NCBI RefSeq assembly: GCF_015169395.1
Contig: NZ_CP063458.1
Span: forward strand, 620,001 to 684,000
Source of the DNA: Humisphaera borealis
Lineage (GTDB): Bacteria > Planctomycetota > Phycisphaerae > Tepidisphaerales > Tepidisphaeraceae
DNA length: 64,000 nt
Direction: 5' to 3'
The notes under the pieces are model-generated. The model did no database searches, was not told the origin of the DNA, and saw only the letters and a program-made list of their open reading frames with translations. The stretch's first letter is position 1; each line of letters begins with the position of its first letter. Below are positions 19,001-28,569 of this stretch, piece after piece. The position numbers and the translations under genes were made by a program.

Positions 19001-19320
19001 GAGCCGTTGTTCTGAAGCAGCCACGACCCGGCCGTCGCGGTGGTGGTGTCGCCGAACTTCAGGTTGCCGATGGTGCGAGGCGTATCAAGATTGACCGTCG
19101 TGTCGGCGGTGATGTTCAGCGTGCTGAAGTCCGCGGTGGCACCCGCGCCGTCGGCGATGGCGTTCAGGTTCCAGTTGGCCGGATCATTCCAGAGACCGCT
19201 CAAGGTGCTGGTCCAGGTGCCATCCGCTGCCAGCGCCGTCTGCGAAGCGGCACTGAGAATGGCCGCGATCGCAGCAGCCGAATAAATGACCCTGTGACGG
19301 TTACGACTACGAAATTGCAT
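16012..19320 (-). CDS. autotransporter-associated beta-strand repeat protein with PEP-CTERM tail
   Basis: 1102 residues from ATG 19320 (GAGG 4 nt upstream). Signal peptide: basic start RSRNRHR, then VIYSAAAIAAILSAASQTALA. The mature protein opens with DGTWTSTLSGLWNDPANW, the typical start of PATR-type planctomycete proteins. At least five PATR repeats are visible (for example KAGAGTLTL...YSGVTAVSAGIL; RTGTGTLTL...YTGTTTSIGGTL; KSGAGIVNL...YTGITSITGGTL). The C-terminus is a PEP-CTERM sorting signal: VPEPAG, hydrophobic VALLAMAGAGLL, then SRRRSRK. Probably an exported beta-solenoid held at or released from the envelope. It resembles the protein at the left window edge in build but is encoded on the opposite strand. 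Confidence 0.88.
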   Translation of the reverse strand: MQFRSRNRHRVIYSAAAIAAILSAASQTALAADGTWTSTLSGLWNDPANWNLNAIADGAGATADFSTLNITADTTVNLDTPRTIGNLKFGDTTTATAGSWLLQNNGSAANILTLSAATPTITVNALGTGKVANIGLQLDGTAGFVKAGAGTLTLSSASNSYSGVTAVSAGILQITNAGALGNTSRVTVASGAELQVASGLTISKATTISGNGTDNLGALKTSGTATWSGPVTLGADGARIGTSSTTGTFTVSGVIDSGASTFGPAIRLANTATGAVVFSGANTYRGNTQVVIGTLRLGANNTLPTGTGVVFGNGAQQGFATLDLGGFNQQVTTLSAAASNGVPLAIANSGGSASTLTVTGTSSYPGTIGGNVNLLRTGTGTLTLGNASTYTGTTTSIGGTLALDEGLIATSTATTISNVLPSTAVVELAGSTLSFRGRANGATPAMTGSWGTTNPRLITLTAAAAGLAVGQPVSGTGIPAGAYITSISSATAFVINTNLSGTSSGVAVTATATNNTSSQTLAGVTLSPGISAVTVNSNGGDGTTLNLGTLSRPTGGSTVSFTLPAIGAINTTTANANFSGGQQTILGGHALFGSTTWAVSGSGATPGAISGLPGASYYSTDLAGSAGKDVDVLAASATASFPAGTINSLRYNTAGTYNNGLSGPVVIATGGILATTAVTTPITLSGSTLTSGNGQDLVLTTNTGSNFLIGSSIIDNGATPIGFTKAGSGTYVPASGAVNTYSGPTYLLSGSTVPQISSVGSASTANLVSGPFGVGTLFLAGSAMRASTAGVITVGNAVTLSADTTVLSSGTASSDRGLTFTGPVTITGGTRTITTSSGAATIFSGVIGDGGNNFGLTKAGTGAGRLVLTGANTYTGGTTITAGTLAGTTTSLQGNIVNNGALVFDQTVPTLAGGSAIAAGTYAGAISGTGSVTKSGAGIVNLSGAHSYTGITSITGGTLAITADDRLPDASNVSLGGGTLATGGFSDLVGTLTLASSSSIDLGTGTSILRFAASNALTWAGTLTVDNWTGTPFSGGGTDRLFVGGDAGGLTSTQLSQITFTGFEAGAQILPTGEVIPVPEPAGVALLAMAGAGLLSRRRSRK

Positions 19321-19562
19321 GTCCTCGTCTCCACCCACCCAAGTAAACACTCTCGCCAGAAACACTATATAGCGCGAATCGCCCGCCGCCTCAGCCGATA
19401 AACTGTCGCGAATTTCAAAAAACATCGTTGGTGGGGCGATGACGACCGGTCTTCATCCCGCGTTGGATACGCCATCTTGCTGTCGACGCAGGATGTCGAC
19501 ATTTGCAGGGATGGCTGGCGCGCGGGGATGGAAGGGCGTCCTCGAGTCGCGCCGACCTGCAG

Positions 19563-19626
19563 CCTGGGACCGCCGAGCGCTTGCTCGGCTCTTCGAATTG
19601 CCGAGCAGGCGCTCGACGGTCCCAGG
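19563..19626. repeat. 27-bp-arm hairpin
   Basis: CCTGGGACCGCCGAGCGCTT at 19563 continues GCTCGGC to 19589 and pairs with 19600-19626; 25 of 27 positions match around a TCTTCGAATT loop. It lies in gene-free DNA with no T-tail, so it looks like a mobile palindrome or structured RNA rather than a terminator. Confidence 0.7.
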
Positions 19627-19789
19627 GCACCAACGGGTGCGCATCACGATCGGTTATTGGGGCATTTCAGCGCGTGGTCGTTCGCCAAGTCGTGAGTCGG
19701 CCGCGCACGGCTCCCGCCGTCGGCGGATCGGCTGGTGCGCCGGGAGCCGGCTTGAACCGCCGGGAATGGTCTTGAAACTTTTCGCCACT

Positions 19790-20690
19790 TACATAACATA
19801 TACCGTACAAGCGTGTGGGTGCCGGTGGGTTCCTCTGTCGGAACTCCCCGATGCCCGGTCTCCGTGCGCCGGCCGGCGGGTGTGATCCGTGGGCAGAGGC
19901 GTCTACTCCTCGGGGAACGCGTCTTGGTCCGGGGATCGACTGGCGATCGCCGATGACCGCCTGGTTGTTGGCATCGTGGGTGGTGACGCCCTGGTTGTGG
20001 CATGGGCATGCACCCATGCCCGTGTCTGTTTCGAGTGTCGGCCGTGCCCGGGCCAACGAACCGGCCCGGGAGATGAGAACCACCGCAAGTCCGTCAGGGG
20101 CGGAGCCGCTACGGCTGGGGCGATCGGTCTTGATCGCGCCGTAGTGGTCTGGTTTGGTGTCGTCGAGACGTAGAGACTTGGAGACGTAGAGACGTAGCTT
20201 GCGCCGTGATCTATCACTTGGGTTCCTTCGGCAATCTGCGTGTGGCGGAGTGGCGTCCGCGGGACCCGCTGGCGGTTTCGCCGACGCAGCGGCGCTCATG
20301 GGAGGTGCTTCGTAAACACATTCTCGGGTTCGTTCGGCGTGTGACGCAGCATCACTCGGCGGGAACACCGCTGGTGCCCTGCGGGATACGGTGGGGTGAA
20401 CCCCACCCTACCTTCGGCCCCGGGTTCGTTCGGCAGGGACGCCTTGGGTTCGTTCGGCGACCGCCAGCGATTGGCTGTTCGGTGTTCGGCTTCATCCTCG
20501 GGTTCGTTCGGCCATGGACGAAGGAGCGCCGGGGAACACGACCCGCCGCCGGATGCGCCAGAACATCGAATTCCCCAAATCAAAGCCACCGCACTGGGTT
20601 CGTTTGGCGAGGTTGCTTCGGGTTCGTTCGGCGGCTTCGACATTGCGTCGAACACCTTGCCGAGGATATCGTTTCATGCGGCGCGGTCGT
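19790..20690 (+). repeat. composite intergenic repeat module, copy A (seven GGGTTCGTTCGGC boxes)
   Basis: From left to right: AT-rich TTACATAACATATA; a 43-nt conserved block at 19866-19908 that includes GTGTGATCCGT and GGCGTCTA; a GATCGAC...GCGATCG palindromic part; a GGCATGGGCA palindrome; GAGACGTAGAGAC tandem units; then 13-nt boxes GGGTTCGTTCGGC at 20220 (variant), 20326, 20422, 20446, 20500, 20596 (variant) and 20620, all on the + strand with irregular spacing. The same parts in the same order make up copy B at 53905-54680. Both copies lie just upstream of a + strand gene. Confidence 0.7.
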
Positions 20691-20733
20691 CGACCGCCGA
20701 CCGATCGGGGTTCCTTTCCTATAAAGGTGCAAC

Positions 20734-21735
20734 ATGTTGCGATCGACGTCTCGTCAGGTTCGGTCCTTTGTCTCGGCTTCGATTCTTGCGGCGATGCTGG
20801 CCGTTGCGATGCCCGCGTCGGCGGATGTGAAGGACTTTCCGCCGGGGTCGTTTTCCGACGGGCAGCGGTACTCGCTGGAAGACATGCAGGGCAAGGTGGT
20901 CGTGCTGTTCTTTTACGACCAGGACTGTCCCAAGTGCCGCGGGCTGATTCCCGAACGCAACAAGGTGGTGGACCAGTTCGCCGGCAAGCCGGTGAAGTTC
21001 TTCGCGGTGGCGGCGGGGGACACGCTGATCGACGCCAAGAGCTACGTCGCCGCGACCCGGCTGAAGATGACGACCTTCTCCGACCTGTTCGGCGTCATGC
21101 AGGCGCGGTACGGGACGGGGACGATCTCGCTCCAGAACATCTACCAGTTCCGGGTCATCGGGCCCAAGGGCAATGTGGTCGCCAACTCGATGGAGCCGGC
21201 CGACATCGAACGGGCGCTGTCGGGTGCGATGTGGAAGTTTAAGGACGCCGGCTACGACCAGCGGCTGATGCCGATCATCGACGCCTTGGAGTGGGGCCAG
21301 TACGTGCCGGCGGTTCGCGAGCTGAAGAAGTACACCAAGGGCGGCAACAAGGCGACGATGGAGTCGGCCAACAAGCTGTGGGACACGCTCAAGACCGAAG
21401 CCAAGGGATGGATGGACGAGGCGACCAAGAATATTGAGACCGATCCGGTGAAGGCGTACGACACCTACGTAAAGGTCAGTGCGGCGTGGGTGGGTGAAGA
21501 CCTCGGCAAAGACGCCGACACCGCACTCAAGTCGCTCGCGAAGAACAAAGCCGTCAACGACGAGCTGGCGGCCCGCAAGATGTTCGAGAGCATGAGCGTG
21601 GCATCGGCCCGGGCCCAGGCGACGCAGAAGCAGGCGTTCGTCGCCCAGGCGCAGGCGATCGCCAAGAAGTACCCCGAGAGCCCCACGGGCAAGAAGGCTG
21701 AGGCGCTCGCGACGGAGATGGCGAGCGCCAAGTGA
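20734..21735 (+). CDS. exported redoxin / thioredoxin-fold protein
   Basis: 333 residues, ATG 20734 with AAGG upstream. Signal peptide ends near PASA (residues 1-30). The AhpC/TlpA-like domain spans about 33-165: GSFSDGQRYSLEDMQGK, VVVLFFYDQDCPKCRG with a C65-P-K-C68 active site, and the YQFRVIGPKGNVV strand. After it comes a long Lys/Ala-rich helical region (170-333) with tetratricopeptide-like spacing but no clear repeats. Likely an envelope thiol-disulphide reductase or peroxiredoxin-like protein; the partner is unknown. It follows repeat module A directly. Confidence 0.8.
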   Translation: MLRSTSRQVRSFVSASILAAMLAVAMPASADVKDFPPGSFSDGQRYSLEDMQGKVVVLFFYDQDCPKCRGLIPERNKVVDQFAGKPVKFFAVAAGDTLIDAKSYVAATRLKMTTFSDLFGVMQARYGTGTISLQNIYQFRVIGPKGNVVANSMEPADIERALSGAMWKFKDAGYDQRLMPIIDALEWGQYVPAVRELKKYTKGGNKATMESANKLWDTLKTEAKGWMDEATKNIETDPVKAYDTYVKVSAAWVGEDLGKDADTALKSLAKNKAVNDELAARKMFESMSVASARAQATQKQAFVAQAQAIAKKYPESPTGKKAEALATEMASAK

Positions 21736-21910
21736 ATGGTGTCATGGCTCGACCGACGCCTGGCGATCAATGACGAATGACGAAATTCGAATGGCGAATG
21801 AATGTTCGAATGGCCGAATGACTCAATGAACTGCTCGTCTGACGATTGGATCATTGGATCTTGAGCATTCATTCGTCATTCGGATTTCGACCTTCGTCAT
21901 TGGTTACTCC

Positions 21911-22438
21911 ATGAAGATCCTCGGCATCGATCCCGGCTTGCGGCTGACTGGCTATGGCGTCATTGACTGCCTGGGGCTGAAGTCCAACCTGATCGACGGC
22001 GGGGTGATCCGGCTGGATACCAAGGCGTCGATCGCCGACCGGCTGGTGGAGCTGGAAACGGAGTTGGAGGCGATCATCGCCGAGCACAAGCCGGCGGCGT
22101 GTGCGGTGGAGCAGTTGTATGCCCACGTGACGCACCCGCGGACGTCGATCCTGATGGGCCATGCCCGAGGCGTGATCCTGCTGGTAGCCAGGCGCAACAA
22201 GCTGGCGGTGCACGAGTACGCCGCCAACAGAATCAAGCAGGCGATTGCCGGCCACGGTCACGCGGCGAAGGTGCAGATGCAGCGGGCGGTGCAGTTGATC
22301 TGGAATCTCCCCGAGCCGCCCAACCCGCCCGACGTTGCCGACGCACTGGCGGTGGCGCTGTGCTGTGGGCACGCGCTAACGAACCCCGTGGGGATCACGA
22401 AGCGGACGGCGAGGCGATCTCCGCCACGCCGGATCTGA
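21911..22438 (+). CDS. ruvC: crossover junction endodeoxyribonuclease RuvC
   Basis: 175 residues from ATG 21911. RuvC resolves Holliday junctions in complex with RuvAB. The N-terminal KILGIDPGLRLTGYGV carries catalytic D7; VEQLYA carries E67; PPDVADALAVAL carries the C-terminal acidic residues D141 and D144. Length equals the family norm. ruvA and ruvB are not adjacent, which is common in this phylum. The upstream spacer contains several AATGAATG-like short repeats; no clear ribosome binding site is seen, though the start matches family alignments. Confidence 0.95.
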   Translation: MKILGIDPGLRLTGYGVIDCLGLKSNLIDGGVIRLDTKASIADRLVELETELEAIIAEHKPAACAVEQLYAHVTHPRTSILMGHARGVILLVARRNKLAVHEYAANRIKQAIAGHGHAAKVQMQRAVQLIWNLPEPPNPPDVADALAVALCCGHALTNPVGITKRTARRSPPRRI

Positions 22439-22465
22439 ACGGTAGACTGGGTTCGGGCGTGGAAT

Positions 22466-22505
22466 GGGTGGCATGGGCAAGCGTACTCGCTTGCCCATGC
22501 CACCC
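22466..22505. repeat. perfect 18-bp hairpin (GGGTGGCATGGGCAAGCG family)
   Basis: GGGTGGCATGGGCAAGCG at 22466-22483, loop TACT, perfect complement at 22488-22505. It lies 27 bp past ruvC. A related pair of palindromes sharing GGGTG-CATGGGC and GCGTACTCGC occurs at 36344-36437. No T-tail; it could still stall polymerase. Confidence 0.7.
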
Positions 22506-22653
22506 GACAATCCCTCTCGCTGAATCCTGGTCTTCGCGGCGTACCACTCAGACCCGGCGTGCATGCTTCGCACTCGGGTGGGCATCAAGGATTGCCTTCG
22601 TCACAAGATAAGTTGTTTGCCTACTGAAGTCGGCTTCGCTAGCCTCCGCAGTC

Positions 22654-24039
22654 ATGCCAACCGACAGCCGCGTTTCCGACCCGCCGGTCGGAGGAAGTTC
22701 ATCGTTGACCGCCGAAGCACTGCCACTGTCTCAGGAGCCGACCCAGCGCGCGTCCCGCTTTCGCTGGGTGGTGCTGGTGCTGGTGTTCCTGGCGATCACG
22801 ATCAACTACGTCGATCGGATGGTCATCGGGTTGCTTGCACCCGACTATTTGAAGCAGCCGAAGGGGCCGCTGAGCGAGTCGGAGTTCGGCTACATCGGTA
22901 CGGCGTTCGGGTTGTCGTACGCGCTGGGACAGGTGCTGAGCGGCCGGTGGCTTGACCGCGTGGGCGTGCGGATGGGCTACGCTGTGGCGCTGGCGGCTTG
23001 GAGCATCGCGTCGATGCTGCACGCGGTGGCAAGGACGGCGGTCGGCTTCGGGTTCATGCGATCGCTGTTGGGATTGACCGAATCGCCGGCCTACCCCGCT
23101 GCGACCAAGACCCTCGCCGAGTGGTTCCCCAAGAAGGAGCGGGCACTGGCGATGGGTGTCGCCAACGCAGGCGCGAATGTGGGCGCGGTCATCGCGCCGA
23201 TCGTCGTGCCGCTCATCGCGCTGCACTTCGGTTGGCGATCGGCGTTCGTGGTGACGGGTGCTGTCGGGCTCGTGTGGCTGCTTCTGTGGATTCCGCTGTA
23301 TCGCCGACCCGAAGAGCACCCCAGGGTCAACGCCGCCGAACTGGCCCACATTAATTCCGATCCGCCGGAATCAACAGGCAAGATCCGCTGGGCGAGCCTC
23401 ATCACCTACCGGCAGTCCTGGGCGTTCATGATTGGCAAGGCGGTGACCGATCCGGTCTGGTCGTTCTACCTGTTCTGGCTGCCTTCGTTCCTGAAGAAGA
23501 ACCACAACATCACCGGAACCGATGTCATCCTGCCGATGGCCGTGGCGTACATCATGGCCGACGTCGGCAGTATCGCCGGGGGTTGGCTCAGCAGCACGCT
23601 GATGCACCGCGGCTGGGGCGTCAATTCGGCACGCAAGGTGACACTGCTGACGTGCGCGCTGATGGTCGTCCCGGTGATCGCGGCGGTCTACACGACGCAC
23701 CTGTGGGTGGCCGTGATTCTGGTCGGCACGGCACTGGCGGCGCACCAGGGTTTCAGTTCGAACCTCTACACGCTCGTGTCGGATATGTTCCCCAAGCGAG
23801 CGGTGGCCTCCGTGGCCGGGCTTGGCGGCATGTGCGGGTATCTCGGGTTCGGCTTGTTCTCGGCTGTCACCGGAATCATCCTGGAGCGGAACGGTCAGAA
23901 CTATACGCCGGTGTTCATCGTTTGCGGTCTGGCGTATCTGCTGGCGTTCGCGGCGATTCACCTGCTGGCGCCGAAACTGGAGCAGGCGGAGTTCCCGGAG
24001 GAGCCGGGTTTTGAAGTCGTGCCGCCGCCGCCGCGCTAA
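22654..24039 (+). CDS. MFS transporter, anion:cation symporter (ExuT/hexuronate-like)
   Basis: 461 residues with 12 predicted membrane segments in two six-helix halves. ACS-family features: FRWVVLVLVFLAITINYVDR in helix 1, the GRWLDRVGVRMG loop 2-3, ESPAYPAATKTLAEWFPKKE after helix 4, and HFGWRSAFVV before helix 6. The closest named relatives by motif are hexuronate or glucarate transporters (ExuT, GudP), but the substrate is not determined. A second MFS gene follows 63 bp downstream on the same strand, so the two are probably co-transcribed. No catabolic genes flank them. Confidence 0.85.
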   Translation: MPTDSRVSDPPVGGSSSLTAEALPLSQEPTQRASRFRWVVLVLVFLAITINYVDRMVIGLLAPDYLKQPKGPLSESEFGYIGTAFGLSYALGQVLSGRWLDRVGVRMGYAVALAAWSIASMLHAVARTAVGFGFMRSLLGLTESPAYPAATKTLAEWFPKKERALAMGVANAGANVGAVIAPIVVPLIALHFGWRSAFVVTGAVGLVWLLLWIPLYRRPEEHPRVNAAELAHINSDPPESTGKIRWASLITYRQSWAFMIGKAVTDPVWSFYLFWLPSFLKKNHNITGTDVILPMAVAYIMADVGSIAGGWLSSTLMHRGWGVNSARKVTLLTCALMVVPVIAAVYTTHLWVAVILVGTALAAHQGFSSNLYTLVSDMFPKRAVASVAGLGGMCGYLGFGLFSAVTGIILERNGQNYTPVFIVCGLAYLLAFAAIHLLAPKLEQAEFPEEPGFEVVPPPPR

Positions 24040-24102
24040 CGACGTGGCCGGCTCGATACCAGGTCTGGTCTTCCGTCCCGAGTACCGATTTACCCCCGCC
24101 CC

Positions 24103-25500
24103 ATGGAACAAAAGCCGCTGCCCATTCAGTATCAGGCCGCTGATGCCAACCTGCCGACTGCGATGCACGTCGTCGATCAGGAAGCGCTGGGCCGCGCCCG
24201 CCGCAAGGCCTACCTGCGGCTGCTGCCGCTGCTGTTTCTGTGCTACGTGATAGCATATGTCGACCGCACGAACGTCTCGATCGCCAAGCTGGAGATGACC
24301 AAGGCGCTTCCGGGATTCGACAACGCGGTGATCGGGCTGGGCGCGGGCATCTTCTTTCTCGGCTACTTCCTGCTGGAGATCCCCGGCGCGCTGATCGTCG
24401 AACGCTGGAGCGCCCGCAAGTGGATCTGCCGCATCATGCTCACCTGGGGCGCGATGGCCGCCCTCACCGCGCTGGTGACCAAGCCCTGGCATTTTTACGG
24501 CGTTCGCTTTCTGCTGGGCCTGGCCGAGGCGGGGTTCTTTCCAGGTGTGATCATCTATCTGACGCACTGGTTCCCGGCTCGAGACCGGACGCGCGCCCTG
24601 TCGTACTTCCTGGTCGCGACGCCTTTGGCCCAGATGATCAGCCCGAAGATCTCCAACGCGCTGCTGAAGATTGGGACAACGGAAACGGTCAACGGCGTGC
24701 TCGTCCATCATCCGCAGGTGTTGGGTATGTCGGGCTGGCAGTGGGTTTACGTGGCATGGGGTGTGCCCGCGATCGTGCTGGGGATCGTCGTGCTGTTTAT
24801 GCTGACCGACCGCCCGCGCGACGCCAAGTGGCTCACCGCCGAGGAACGCGACGCGCTCGAAGGGGAGATCGAGAACGACCGCACCAAGGCCGCCAAGGGC
24901 AAGCGGATGACCTTCGGCGAAGCCCTGCGGAACCCCCGGGTAGTGCTGCTCGCGCTGGCGTATTTCTTCTGTGTCAGCGGGACCTACGGCATCGAGTACT
25001 TCCTGCCGAGCATCCTCGAGCGCTGGTATTCGCTGAAGATCGACGCCATCACCTGGCTCATAATTCTGCCGCCGGCATTGGCACTGGGCGGACAGTTGTT
25101 CGTCGGCTGGAGCAGCGACCGGTTGCGCGAGCGGCGGTTGCACGCGGTCTTGCCGATCATGCTTGGCGTCGCGGCGCTGGTCGCGGCGACGCTCAGCCGC
25201 GGCACGCTGTCGCTGACGATCGTCTGCTTCATGCTGGCATTCACGGGGATGAAGTCGTACCAGCCGGCGTTCTGGGCAATGCCGAGCCTATTCCTGACCA
25301 AGTCCGCCGCCGCCGGAAGCATCGGGTTGATCAATTCGGTCGGGAACCTGGGCGGATTCCTCGGGCCTACGGTCATTGGGTCGGTCGAGAAGTGGACTGG
25401 ATCGTTCGAAGGCGGTCTGTACTACCTTTGTGTTTCGATGACGATCTCGGCGCTGATCCTGTTCTTCCTGGGCGTTGGCAAACGTGAAGCGGCTGCCTGA
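24103..25500 (+). CDS. MFS transporter, anion:cation symporter (tartrate/phthalate-type)
   Basis: 465 residues with 12 predicted membrane helices. Family motifs: RLLPLLFLCYVIAYVDRTNV in helix 1, GLGAGIFFLGYFLLEIPG for helix 2, the RFLLGLAEAGFFPGVI helix 4 and THWFPARDRTRALS. This pattern is typical of the TtuB/4-hydroxyphenylacetate permease branch of the ACS family, different from the preceding ExuT-like gene. Substrate is likely a small carboxylate, inferred from the family only. Start at ATG 24103. Confidence 0.85.
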   Translation: MEQKPLPIQYQAADANLPTAMHVVDQEALGRARRKAYLRLLPLLFLCYVIAYVDRTNVSIAKLEMTKALPGFDNAVIGLGAGIFFLGYFLLEIPGALIVERWSARKWICRIMLTWGAMAALTALVTKPWHFYGVRFLLGLAEAGFFPGVIIYLTHWFPARDRTRALSYFLVATPLAQMISPKISNALLKIGTTETVNGVLVHHPQVLGMSGWQWVYVAWGVPAIVLGIVVLFMLTDRPRDAKWLTAEERDALEGEIENDRTKAAKGKRMTFGEALRNPRVVLLALAYFFCVSGTYGIEYFLPSILERWYSLKIDAITWLIILPPALALGGQLFVGWSSDRLRERRLHAVLPIMLGVAALVAATLSRGTLSLTIVCFMLAFTGMKSYQPAFWAMPSLFLTKSAAAGSIGLINSVGNLGGFLGPTVIGSVEKWTGSFEGGLYYLCVSMTISALILFFLGVGKREAAA

Positions 25501-25515
25501 GGCGTTCGCGCCTGA

Positions 25516-27015
<1,500 letters not shown>

Positions 27016-27075
27016 GGTCGTGAGGCAGGGCGGGCACCGCCCTGGCCTACGAGAATCCATCCCATCGCATCCAGC

Positions 27076-27112
27076 CGGTCCCTGCGCGTTGAGCGCAGGG
27101 ACCGTTTTTATT
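27076..27112 (+). terminator. rho-independent terminator of eno
   Basis: CGGTCCCTGCGC pairs perfectly with GCGCAGGGACCG around a GTTGA loop, followed by TTTTTATT. Classical intrinsic terminator 61 bp after the eno stop. Confidence 0.93.
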
Positions 27113-27206
27113 GAACCCGGCGGCTCCGGATGGTCGATCCTTCCAAGGCGCGGCCGCGCACCGGAGGGTTCCGGTGCGTCGCTGTCGACGTGCAGCGACG
27201 ATCCTG

Positions 27207-28568
27207 ATGACACCGCTCGACGGCTCACCTTCGCCCGACACCGCCGACGACGGCGGCCTTGCAGCCGATCCGGCTGCGTCGCGTGCCATGGCCCGCGACG
27301 TGGTGATGGGTATCGTAGAGGCCGTGGTGCGGTCCGCCGCGGCCAAGCCGGAGTTGGATGGGTTCATATCTCCTGAGGTTCGAGCGGATAGCGTTCCGGA
27401 CCCGTCTCTTGCCCCGATCGCCGAGGACGATGACGAGCGACAGGAGACCGAAGAATCAGACGACTGCTACCAGGCACACTTTCTTGAAGACGACGAGCCG
27501 GAGACGGACTACGTCGCCCATATCGAGCCGGCCGAGGACCGTCCTGCGATTCCAGCGGAGGCATTGGCCGATCGCATTGCAAAGGACGAGAAGAGCCCCG
27601 CGGCGATCGTGAAGCTCGCCGGTCGCGACGCCCTGACGGCGGCGCTGATGGGGATCGAGCCGGCCGCAGAGGAACCAGAGATCCAACCCGCGCCGGCCGC
27701 CGAAGTGATGGCGCCAGCGGATGTTCCGGGGATGGGCAGTGACGAACTGATCGCGCCCCCGGCCGTGCAGATCGGCGGCGTAGAAGCCATCGCCGATCAC
27801 GCCATCACCTACCACGACGCCGCGCGGCCACCACTGGTCGATACGGACGACGCCGGCCCCAGTCCCTACGCCGATATCGCCGCCAACCAGGGTGCCCGCT
27901 CGACTTTCGTTGCGGATTCCGACGACCTGCCACCGTCGGAAGAATCGCCGGAGCTGGCGGCGGAGCTGTTCGCGAGCGATGAAACGGAAACCGTCGCAGG
28001 CAGCCTCGACTATGCCGATGTCGCCACCACAACGGCGACCGTGGAAGCCGTGCCTTACGCCTTCGAGGACGAAGGCGCCGCGGCGCTAGAAGAGGATCGG
28101 CCGGCCGTCACCGGCGGTGGGTGGACGATCCCGCTGCTGTGTCTTGGCATCGCAATCATCGCGTTCTGCCTGGTCATCCCGCAGGCCGACGCCAACCGCC
28201 GGCTCGCCTACGAGCGGTCGTCGTTGCGTGCCGATCTGGAGTCGATCCAGGCGCAGGTGGCGACCAACGACGAGTTCCTGCGTAAGCTCGCGAGCGACCC
28301 GACGCTCGCCGAGCGACTGGCACAGCGGCAGTTGAACCTGCAGCGGGCGGGGACCAAGGCGCTTGCGATCGGCCTGCGCGACAACGGTACCTCGCCGTTC
28401 GATCTCGTGAAGGTGCCACCGCCGCCCGCCGTCGAGCCGTACGAACCCGTCGGCGGCAAGCTGGCGGCGATCTGCCGGAACGGTCACTCACGGCTCTACC
28501 TGATGGGCGCGGGCCTGTTCGTGCTCGCTGCCGGCCTGGTGCTGGGTGCTTCCCCGCCGCGCCGGTAG
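27207..28568 (+). CDS. acidic two-TM protein with coiled coil, unknown function
   Basis: 453 residues from ATG 27207; a longer frame begins at TTG 27111 but overlaps the eno terminator. Residues 1-300 are acidic and low complexity (ADDGG, EDDDERQETEESDD, many Asp-Ala pairs), without signal peptide. A membrane helix lies near 305-325 (TIPLLCLGIAIIAFCLVIPQ), followed by a coiled coil (NRRLAYERSSLRADLESIQ ... LAERLAQRQLNLQRA) and a C-terminal helix near 431-450. The topology suggests an acidic cytoplasmic arm and a periplasmic coiled coil, somewhat like septum-associated proteins. No family was recognised. Confidence 0.6.
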   Translation: MTPLDGSPSPDTADDGGLAADPAASRAMARDVVMGIVEAVVRSAAAKPELDGFISPEVRADSVPDPSLAPIAEDDDERQETEESDDCYQAHFLEDDEPETDYVAHIEPAEDRPAIPAEALADRIAKDEKSPAAIVKLAGRDALTAALMGIEPAAEEPEIQPAPAAEVMAPADVPGMGSDELIAPPAVQIGGVEAIADHAITYHDAARPPLVDTDDAGPSPYADIAANQGARSTFVADSDDLPPSEESPELAAELFASDETETVAGSLDYADVATTTATVEAVPYAFEDEGAAALEEDRPAVTGGGWTIPLLCLGIAIIAFCLVIPQADANRRLAYERSSLRADLESIQAQVATNDEFLRKLASDPTLAERLAQRQLNLQRAGTKALAIGLRDNGTSPFDLVKVPPPPAVEPYEPVGGKLAAICRNGHSRLYLMGAGLFVLAAGLVLGASPPRR

Positions 28569-28569
28569 G

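Larger units (their letters stand above)
19321..20733. other. 1.4-kb gene-free region made of repeats
   Basis: No frame here has credible coding character. It holds a long hairpin (19563-19626), an inverted repeat GGCTCCCGC/GCGCCGGGAGCC near 19710-19750, an AT-rich box near 19790-19805, and a composite repeat module (19790-20690) that recurs at 53905-54680. The downstream redoxin gene begins at 20734, so its promoter and leader lie at the right end. Confidence 0.6.

Noticed and set aside
19439-20368. Overlapping short frames on both strands in the 19.3-20.7 kb gap
   Set aside because: They run through hairpins and repeat boxes, overlap each other in several frames and lack start signals; the region is better explained as repeats.
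20220-20632. CRISPR array in the GGGTTCGTTCGGC cluster (also 54144-54673)
   Set aside because: The boxes are only 13 nt, spacing varies from about 10 to 240 bp, and no cas genes are present.
23371-25143. Long - strand frame opposite the two MFS genes
   Set aside because: Very rich in Arg/Gln/His and lacks hydrophobic or domain structure; the + frames are clear transporters.
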